Source: Ilumatobacteraceae bacterium (GTDB lineage Bacteria; Actinomycetota; Acidimicrobiia; Acidimicrobiales; Ilumatobacteraceae). Taken from it: a stretch of DNA of 39,275 nucleotides. The notes beneath the pieces were generated by a model. The model was not told the DNA's origin, did no database searches, and saw nothing but the letters and a program-made list of their open reading frames with translations. The translations under genes were made by a program, and so were the position numbers. Below, in pieces: positions 34,167-39,275 of the stretch; within the stretch, counting starts at the first letter, position 1, and the number at the start of each line of letters is the position of its first letter. Location of the stretch: contig JAJTFJ010000016.1 in the NCBI GenBank assembly GCA_021298435.1, positions 1-39,275 of the forward strand, written 5' to 3'.

Positions 34167-35516
34167 TTGAGGGTAGGCGCAAAAAGACGCATCATGTGCG
34201 GACTTGGTCTGGTTCTTGTCGGACCAGTGATGGGAGTCCTGACCGCCAATGGCGCACAGGCTTCCACTGGTGCAGAGAAATTGGCACCAGTTGACGTGGT
34301 CGAGGTCAGCGGCATTGTCGATGCCATCGTGGCGCAGAGCATTGGCGAGTCGATCGAGCGCTCGCAGAACAATGGTGCACAAGCTGTGGTGTTGCAGTTC
34401 AACACCAAGGGTGCAGTTGTTGGTCGTGATCGCATGGCAGAGATTGCGACTGCAATTCAGGAGTCAAAGATTCCTGTTGCCATCTGGGTCGGGCCGAGCG
34501 GCTCGCGTGCCTATGGCCTTCCTGCACAGTTGCTTGCGGTTGCAGACGTGACCGCCATGGCGCCAGGTGCACGCATGGGTCGTACCGGAACGATGTTGAC
34601 TGTTAACGGAAAGCCTCTGAGCTTCGGCGCAGCTGATGATGCGATCTATGCAAAAACACTTGGGTTCCTTGAAGCACGTGAACAGGATGTATTGAAGTTT
34701 TCGACAGACGACCGTGGCGTGCCGGTGTTGCGCAACATGTTGTTTGCACTTGATGGTTTGACCATTCGCGGCACAACTCTCGACACCGTTGCAGACGTGT
34801 TGGATAAGAACGGTCAAGTCATTCGTGAGGCAACAACTGTTCGCTTCTTTAAGTTGGGCTTAATGCCTCGCTTGTTGCACACGGTTGCTAGCCCGCCATC
34901 GGCATATCTGTTGACCACCATTGGCCTTGCACTATTAATCTTTGAGTTCTTTACTGCGGGTATCGGCATCGGTGCATTTGTTGGATCCGTGTGCTTGGTT
35001 CTTGGAACGCTTGGCATGGGGGCTCTCCCCATGAGTGGCTTTGGCCTGACTTTGTTGATTCTTTCGATGATTGCGTTTGCAATCGACGTACAAGTCGGCG
35101 TGCCGAGATTGTGGACTGGTCTAGGGCTAGTTGCCTATATCGGAGCGTCGTTCACGATGTTCCGAAGTGTTGATGGTCTCACGATGCGACCAGGGTGGTT
35201 ATCGCTCATGGTGTGCATTGTGGGCGTTGCACTGACGTTCATCGTGGGTATGCCGTCAATGGTGCGCACCCGTTTTGCGACACCAACAATTGGTCGGGAG
35301 AACTTGGTGGGCACCACCGGCGTCGCAGTAGGCGAAGTAAACCCTGAAGGAATCGTTTTGGTTGACGGTGCGCAGTGGCGTGCTCGCACAAACCGTGCAA
35401 CTCCATTGGCGAACAATGCTGAGATTCGCGTTGCGAGCATCGACGGCATCACCTTGCAGGTGGAACCACTTGAAGGTGCGGCTCGCGATTATCGAGAGGC
35501 GCGTAAGTCGCAATAG
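34167..35516 (+). CDS. NfeD-family membrane protein with ClpP-like domain
   Basis: Long NfeD protein (449 aa). The TTG start at 34167 is supported by AAGGAG (34155-34160) at 6 nt. It has a signal peptide (ICMGLG..VLVGP region to AQAST), then a ClpP/crotonase-like domain (residues 42-200, VDVVEVSGIVDAIVAQSIGESI, AVVLQFNTKG, TAMAPGARMG). Several membrane helices follow (about 240-360) and a C-terminal OB-fold NfeD domain from about 380 (GTTGVAVGEVNPEGIVLVDGAQWRAR). The catalytic Ser of archaeal NfeD proteases aligns to the AYGLPA segment and appears to be Gly117, so it may not be an active protease. The family is thought to act in membrane quality control with stomatin/SPFH proteins. Confidence 0.88.
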   Translation: MRVGAKRRIMCGLGLVLVGPVMGVLTANGAQASTGAEKLAPVDVVEVSGIVDAIVAQSIGESIERSQNNGAQAVVLQFNTKGAVVGRDRMAEIATAIQESKIPVAIWVGPSGSRAYGLPAQLLAVADVTAMAPGARMGRTGTMLTVNGKPLSFGAADDAIYAKTLGFLEAREQDVLKFSTDDRGVPVLRNMLFALDGLTIRGTTLDTVADVLDKNGQVIREATTVRFFKLGLMPRLLHTVASPPSAYLLTTIGLALLIFEFFTAGIGIGAFVGSVCLVLGTLGMGALPMSGFGLTLLILSMIAFAIDVQVGVPRLWTGLGLVAYIGASFTMFRSVDGLTMRPGWLSLMVCIVGVALTFIVGMPSMVRTRFATPTIGRENLVGTTGVAVGEVNPEGIVLVDGAQWRARTNRATPLANNAEIRVASIDGITLQVEPLEGAARDYREARKSQ

Positions 35517-35521
35517 CGGCC

Positions 35522-35992
35522 ATGTTTCTTCTCATTGTTTCTCTTGTGGTGGTTCTGCCACTGATTGAGTTGTATTTCATCGTCCAAGTAGGCCAAGAAC
35601 TTGGGTTGATACCGACGGTTGCATTGCTCATTGTGATTTCGGCAATCGGCTCAGCATTGGTGAAGCGCGAAGGCATCAAGGCGTTTCGCCGCTTTGTGGT
35701 GGCCGCACAGACCGGCGATGAACTGACGAAAGAGATTGCGAACGGCGTGTGCATTCTTGCCGCCGGAGTTTTCTTGCTGGCACCTGGTTTTATCTCTGAC
35801 ATCCTGGGAATCGCTCTGCTGTTGTCCCCGGTTCGTTTAATGATTGTGCGATTCGCAAGCCGGCGCATCCATGGGAAGACCACAGTGATACGCAGTACGC
35901 ACTCGGGACCTAGGGTGGAAAACAGGGGATATCTGTCAGAGTCGAATGACGTGATTGATGTTGAACCGCACGAAGGGGATGATGAGCGGTGA
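35522..35992 (+). CDS. fxsA: FxsA family membrane protein
   Basis: FxsA-type protein (156 aa). The N-terminal helices (FLLIVSLVVVLPLIELYFIVQVGQELG; IPTVALLIVISAIGSALVKREG) and AAGVFLLAPGFISDILGIALLLSP are the family hallmarks. The C-terminal 45 residues are charged and cytoplasmic. In E. coli FxsA counteracts phage T7 exclusion by F plasmid PifA; the general function is unknown. It lies 5 bp after nfeD and overlaps the NUDIX gene start by 4 bp (GTGA). Confidence 0.9.
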   Translation: MFLLIVSLVVVLPLIELYFIVQVGQELGLIPTVALLIVISAIGSALVKREGIKAFRRFVVAAQTGDELTKEIANGVCILAAGVFLLAPGFISDILGIALLLSPVRLMIVRFASRRIHGKTTVIRSTHSGPRVENRGYLSESNDVIDVEPHEGDDER

Positions 35993-36825
35993 GTGATACG
36001 TCAAGTGAAGAATTTGATCCGACCACTGTGCCGGTGAAGCCAGCGGCAACGGTGTTGTTGGTGCGTGATGCAGATGCAGGCGGTGTTGAAGTGTTCATGC
36101 TTCGACGCACATTCAATGCTGCTTTTGCAAGTGGCATGTTTGTCTTTCCTGGTGGAAAAGTTGACGACGTCGACGGTGTTGATGAAATTGCCGAATTATG
36201 TGATGGCCTTACCGACACCCATGCAAGTTCGTTGCTGGGAATTGCAAACGGTGGTCTTGCCTATTGGGTCGCCTGCATCCGTGAATGTTTTGAAGAAGCG
36301 GGTGTGTTACTCGCTCGTCACGAAACAACCGGTGATGTTGTTCGCTTTGATGATGAGGCAACAGCACAACGATTTGAAGTTGAGCGCGAGAACATTCACG
36401 ACGGGTCTGTGGCGCTACTTGATTTATGCAAGCGTGAAGGTCTTCGTCTCACAACAGATGACATTCACTATGTGAGCCATTGGATTACACCCATGGGCGA
36501 GAAGCGCCGATTTGATACTCGCTTCTTCATCGCACGTGCACCACAAGCACAAGAGCCATTGCACGACGATGGGGAAACGATTGAGAGTTTTTGGATCAGT
36601 CCGCAAGAAGCAATTGAGCGCGCGCACGAAAGAGACTTGATGTTGATGCCTCCGACAAAAGCAAACATTGAGTTCTTGTTGCCATTCAAAACTGCCGATG
36701 AAGTGTTGGCTGCAGCAGCTCAAGTGGGAATGCCACAAACAATTCTGCCAAAGTTGAAGATCGACTCAGATGGTCGAGTCGTCGGAATCGCTATGCCGGG
36801 AGATCCGGAGTACGCCGTACTGTGA
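35989..36825 (+). CDS. NUDIX hydrolase, NUDT7/NUDT19-like
   Basis: NUDIX protein (278 aa from GTG 35989). The second half of the NUDIX box is clear (RECFEEAGVLLA, matching REUxEExGU). The glycine-rich start FPGGKVDD is separated from it by an insert of about 35 residues, as in the NUDT19-type subfamily that hydrolyses CoA derivatives. The substrate is not proven, but CoA or acyl-CoA would fit the CoA-rich window. Translation is coupled to fxsA (GTGA overlap). Its 3' end overlaps the convergent mrp gene by 35 bp. Confidence 0.88.
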   Translation: MSDTSSEEFDPTTVPVKPAATVLLVRDADAGGVEVFMLRRTFNAAFASGMFVFPGGKVDDVDGVDEIAELCDGLTDTHASSLLGIANGGLAYWVACIRECFEEAGVLLARHETTGDVVRFDDEATAQRFEVERENIHDGSVALLDLCKREGLRLTTDDIHYVSHWITPMGEKRRFDTRFFIARAPQAQEPLHDDGETIESFWISPQEAIERAHERDLMLMPPTKANIEFLLPFKTADEVLAAAAQVGMPQTILPKLKIDSDGRVVGIAMPGDPEYAVL

Positions 36826-37990
36826 CGCCGACCGCGACGTCTTCGTCGCGTGCAGAGCATCCGTTCATGTCGTCGTTGTCTGGCGTTTCTTCAATGATGC
36901 GTGCAGCAATTCGAGAGAACACTTCGGCTGCTTTACCAATGCCATCGAGCACAACTGGTTGACCCGCATCGCCACCTGCAGCAACTGTTGGTTCAATCGG
37001 TACTTGACCCAAAAGCTCCACACCGATTTCATCGGCTAATGCTTGACCGCCACCTGTGCCGAACAATGCATACGACTCACCATGGTCGCACTCGAAGGCA
37101 CTCATGTTTTCAATCACGCCTGCAACGCGCAAGAAACTGCGTCGTGCCATGTCGGCGGCGCGGATTGCTACCTTCTGTGCAGACACTGCAGGTGTAGTGA
37201 CAATAAGAAGATCGGTGCGAGGCAACATACGTGCAAGACCCATTTGTACGTCACCGGTGCCAGGCGGCATGTCGATGACGAGATAGTCAAGGTGTCCCCA
37301 CTGCACGTCATTCAAAAATTGTTCGACAGCTTTTGTGAGCATGAGTCCGCGCCACATCAGAGCGGTGCCTTCGTCTTCGACCAACATGCCGGTTGAGACA
37401 ACTTTGAGAAGTCCATTGCCGACGCGACGTTCGTTTGGCATGATCATCGGCTTGTCGCGACCATCAATCTTTTGGGCCTCAAGACGGTCGGGCATTCCCA
37501 ACATTCGAGGAATGGAGAAGCCCCAGATATCTGCATCGAGGACACCAACGGTTTTGCCGGCTGCGGCAAGAGCGGCGGCAAGGTTCACGGTGACGGACGA
37601 CTTGCCCACACCACCTTTGCCACTGGCGATAGCAAGGATGCGCGCTCCGGTGGGCACTGCGGTGTCGGTGGCGTTCTCGCGGGCATTCCAACGGGCACGA
37701 GACATGACGGCTGTGCGCTCGTCGGCTGTCATCTCGCCCCAGTCGATCTTTACCTTCTGCACCCAGGGGTGCACTTCCAGGCGGCTACGAATGTCCTTCT
37801 GAATCTGGGCGCGAAGAGGGCAGCCTCGGATGGTGAGCTTGACCCCAATGGTCACAATGCCGTCAGCCATGGTGATATCTCCGGCCATTCCGAGGTCGAC
37901 AATGTTGTCGCCCAGTTCTGGGTCGATGACAGCACGGAGGAGGTTACGGACCTCTTCCTCGGTGGGCGCTGGGGGAACTCTCTGGCTCAC
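36791..37990 (-). CDS. mrp: Mrp/ApbC-type iron-sulfur carrier ATPase
   Basis: Mrp (399 aa from GTG 37990). An N-terminal MIP18 (DUF59) domain (EEEVRNLLRAVIDPELGDNIVDLGM) precedes the P-loop NTPase (ASGKGGVGKSSVTVNLAAALA, DADIWGFSIPRMLG, LVIDMPPGTGDVQ). The family carries Fe-S clusters to apoproteins. The CxxC motif used for the bridging cluster in ApbC is only half present (FECDHGES, C-D-H-G). The long open frame to 38347 is an artefact over the neighbouring gene; GTG 37990 gives the DUF59 start and sits 7 nt after a TACACT box. It is divergent from the IscA/ErpA-type gene. Confidence 0.94.
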   Translation of the reverse strand: MSQRVPPAPTEEEVRNLLRAVIDPELGDNIVDLGMAGDITMADGIVTIGVKLTIRGCPLRAQIQKDIRSRLEVHPWVQKVKIDWGEMTADERTAVMSRARWNARENATDTAVPTGARILAIASGKGGVGKSSVTVNLAAALAAAGKTVGVLDADIWGFSIPRMLGMPDRLEAQKIDGRDKPMIMPNERRVGNGLLKVVSTGMLVEDEGTALMWRGLMLTKAVEQFLNDVQWGHLDYLVIDMPPGTGDVQMGLARMLPRTDLLIVTTPAVSAQKVAIRAADMARRSFLRVAGVIENMSAFECDHGESYALFGTGGGQALADEIGVELLGQVPIEPTVAAGGDAGQPVVLDGIGKAAEVFSRIAARIIEETPDNDDMNGCSARDEDVAVGVTVRRTPDLPA

Positions 37991-37997
37991 AAAATGA

Positions 37998-38003
37998 AGT
38001 GTA
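37998..38003 (-). promoter_or_regulatory. mrp -10 box, leaderless start
   Basis: TACACT on the minus strand lies exactly 7 nt before GTG 37990, with TCATTTT between and no Shine-Dalgarno. Confidence 0.45.
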
Positions 38004-38017
38004 CGGCGGTATCGGAA

Positions 38018-38040
38018 ATGCCGTGAGGCATGCCTAGTAT
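38018..38040 (+). promoter_or_regulatory. Promoter and small palindromes upstream of the ErpA-like gene
   Basis: TAGTAT (38035-38040) is a good -10 box 32 nt before ATG 38073. ATGCC-GTGA-GGCAT (38018-38031) and the palindrome GGCATGCC (38027-38034) lie just upstream, between the two divergent Fe-S genes, and could be an operator. Confidence 0.35.
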
Positions 38041-38072
38041 GAAGGCAACCCGGATCCTTTTTGGAGGTCATC

Positions 38073-38393
38073 ATGATCACTCTCACAGATGTTGCAGCAA
38101 AGAAAGTCGCAGAGCTTCTCGCTGAAGAAGGCGCACAAGATCTTGCACTTCGCGTTTCCGTGAAGAGCGGTGGCTGCTCAGGCTTCTCGTACGACATGTA
38201 CTTCGATGGCGACATCGCAGCAGATGACGTCACCCTCACATTCGGCGATGTCAAGGTCGTTGTCGACCCAGCATCAGCTCCAATGCTTGAAGGTGCAAGC
38301 CTCGACTTCAAGAACTCTCTCACCGAGCAGGGCTTCTCAATCTCCAACCCGAACGCACAGCGTTCATGCGGTTGCGGTAAGTCGTTTAGCTAA
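38073..38393 (+). CDS. A-type iron-sulfur carrier (IscA/ErpA/HesB)
   Basis: A-type carrier (106 aa) that delivers Fe-S clusters. The three ligand cysteines are present: C35 (SGGCSGFSY), C99 and C101 (SCGCGKSF). ATG 38073 has GGAGG (38063-38067) 5 nt upstream; the frame itself opens at 38061. It stands head to head with mrp, another Fe-S carrier, across 82 bp, which supports a shared role. Its 3' end overlaps the last gene of the window by 8 bp. Confidence 0.95.
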   Translation: MITLTDVAAKKVAELLAEEGAQDLALRVSVKSGGCSGFSYDMYFDGDIAADDVTLTFGDVKVVVDPASAPMLEGASLDFKNSLTEQGFSISNPNAQRSCGCGKSFS

Positions 38394-39275
38394 TTCCCGC
38401 GGCTGCGAGAACTTCTCGTAGCTCTCTCGCATCAAAGATCGCATCCAGTCGATCTATCTGAACACCTTGTGCATCAGTGATGTACAACAACGGTTCATAG
38501 CTGAGTTTGTATGCCTGCACTGCGGGCGATGCCTCTGTTGCTGTTTTGTCTTTGTACACGTCTGCATGAACAAAAACTGCTTTGTTTTCAAGGGTTTTTG
38601 AGATCTCAATGAGCGCATCAAGGCCAGGTGCACATGTTCCTGTTTTGCAATACGCAGGTGTTCCGATGAGATACACAACAGGCTTGCCGCTCTTCAACGC
38701 TTCGGTCAATGTCATCGAATGGAATGGGCATGTGCCCTCGGGTCGTGTACAAATTGGATTCACGCCGCGCGCATTGTCAACGGTTGGCGTATCGAATGGT
38801 GGAAGAGGATCTCCCACTTTGGGCATGGGCACATCACTGGGCTTCAATACTTGGAAAGTGACTTCCGTATCGGGGGCAATGTCGAGGGTGAGGACGTAGA
38901 TGCCCTCTTTCTTGATATTGAAAACAAACGGCCAATACGGAACAGACATGTTTTCGTCGTAACGCTGTGCACGTACTGAATCGAGAATCACGTCTCCGGT
39001 TTCACTATCAATCACTTTCGCTGTGAGTTCATCGGGCAGGGTGACTGTGCCATCGGTACTGAGAACACCTGACTTGTCGGCGAGGGAAAGGGGAAGACGC
39101 ACCTTGCCAGGAACGATTGATTCGGGAGAGAAGCGCTTGGCGATCTGAAGGGATCCGTCAAGGCCCTTGAGCACGTCAGCTGAACCCGTGCCGCCGGAGC
39201 CAGACCCACCGCCGCATGCTGCCAAAACGGCCCCCGCTCCCACGGTTGCGGACAGGGCAAAAAACTGTCGACGGC
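38386..39275 (-). CDS. Tat-exported lipoprotein with thioredoxin-like region (5' end beyond window)
   Basis: The frame is open to the right edge, so the N-terminus is incomplete. The first visible residues are RRQFFALSATVGAGAVLAACGGG: a twin-arginine motif, a hydrophobic stretch and a lipobox LAAC. GTG 39243 would remove the signal and is not the true start. A beta-rich domain (about 100 residues) precedes a thioredoxin-like domain with CTRPEGTCPF and a CX4C site YCKTGTCAPG, then VFVHADVYKD and PLLYITDAQG. The Cys spacing differs from CxxC thioredoxins. The protein may be an extracytoplasmic redox or metallochaperone protein; the function is not known. Confidence 0.8.
   Translation of the reverse strand, partial: RRQFFALSATVGAGAVLAACGGGSGSGGTGSADVLKGLDGSLQIAKRFSPESIVPGKVRLPLSLADKSGVLSTDGTVTLPDELTAKVIDSETGDVILDSVRAQRYDENMSVPYWPFVFNIKKEGIYVLTLDIAPDTEVTFQVLKPSDVPMPKVGDPLPPFDTPTVDNARGVNPICTRPEGTCPFHSMTLTEALKSGKPVVYLIGTPAYCKTGTCAPGLDALIEISKTLENKAVFVHADVYKDKTATEASPAVQAYKLSYEPLLYITDAQGVQIDRLDAIFDARELREVLAAAGIS

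Noticed and set aside
37991-38347. N-terminal extension of the mrp frame
   Set aside because: It is antisense to the ErpA-like gene and its composition is non-protein-like. GTG 37990 starts the MIP18 domain.

Overview
The window looks like a chromosomal segment of an actinobacterium with moderate GC. The evidence is a Streptomyces-type crotonyl-CoA carboxylase/reductase, an ethylmalonyl-CoA mutase of the MeaA type, an xseA-xseB-prenyl synthase operon, a pair of ArsA-like ATPases, many GTG/TTG starts, and many -10 boxes sitting directly upstream of start codons, as expected for leaderless mRNAs. An Acidimicrobiia-like lineage is plausible but is inference only. No phage, insertion sequence, CRISPR array or plasmid module is visible. 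This is core and central-metabolism DNA, not an island.

Layout. 1-1783: a truncated CopC/CopD-like copper membrane protein (minus). 1879-4391: dnaX-recR (plus). 4394-6804: a CLC-F-like channel and a thiolase (minus), divergent from ccr and methylmalonyl-CoA epimerase (6942-8712, plus). 8771-10184: prepilin peptidase and an SDR. 10198-12133: pirin (minus) divergent from a 5'-3' exonuclease. 12134-14360: a secreted SwmB/FN3 protein, the SRP RNA (minus), and tRNA-Ser(GGA)-tadA-tRNA-Ser(CGA) ending in a strong terminator. 14393-17803: a TAP-like lipoprotein hydrolase divergent from an ABC exporter. 17814-20343: xseA-xseB-prenyl synthase. 20340-22363: two alpha/beta hydrolases (minus) and a LysM protein. 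22427-28486: a beta-hydroxylase-like gene (plus), then a minus-strand series (read from the right: cyclophilin, 3-hydroxyacyl-CoA dehydrogenase, aat, ethylmalonyl-CoA mutase, glutathione peroxidase, DUF1761). 28529-31692: lysC (with a likely internal beta-subunit start), a methyltransferase and asd. 31703-34149: a receiver-like protein and two ArsA-like ATPases (minus), one of them split by a frameshift. 34167-36825: NfeD, FxsA and a NUDIX hydrolase. 36791-38393: mrp divergent from an IscA/ErpA-type Fe-S carrier. 38386-39275: a truncated Tat-exported lipoprotein with a thioredoxin-like region.

How the genes fit together. Thiolase, 3-hydroxyacyl-CoA dehydrogenase, ccr, epimerase and ethylmalonyl-CoA mutase cover much of the first half of the ethylmalonyl-CoA pathway (acetyl-CoA to methylsuccinyl-CoA, plus methylmalonyl-CoA epimerisation), spread over two clusters about 16 kb apart. 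The most notable observations are: (i) the mutase lacks about 28 residues of its B12-binding domain, including the position of the SxL motif; (ii) three direct repeats with exact 24-bp period overlap the ccr promoter; (iii) a window-wide TANNNT-N7-start pattern indicates leaderless transcription and settles several start codons; (iv) one ArsA-like gene is split by a -1 frame change; (v) lysC has an internal start with a strong ribosome binding site at codon 251, as in the overlapping alpha/beta aspartokinases.
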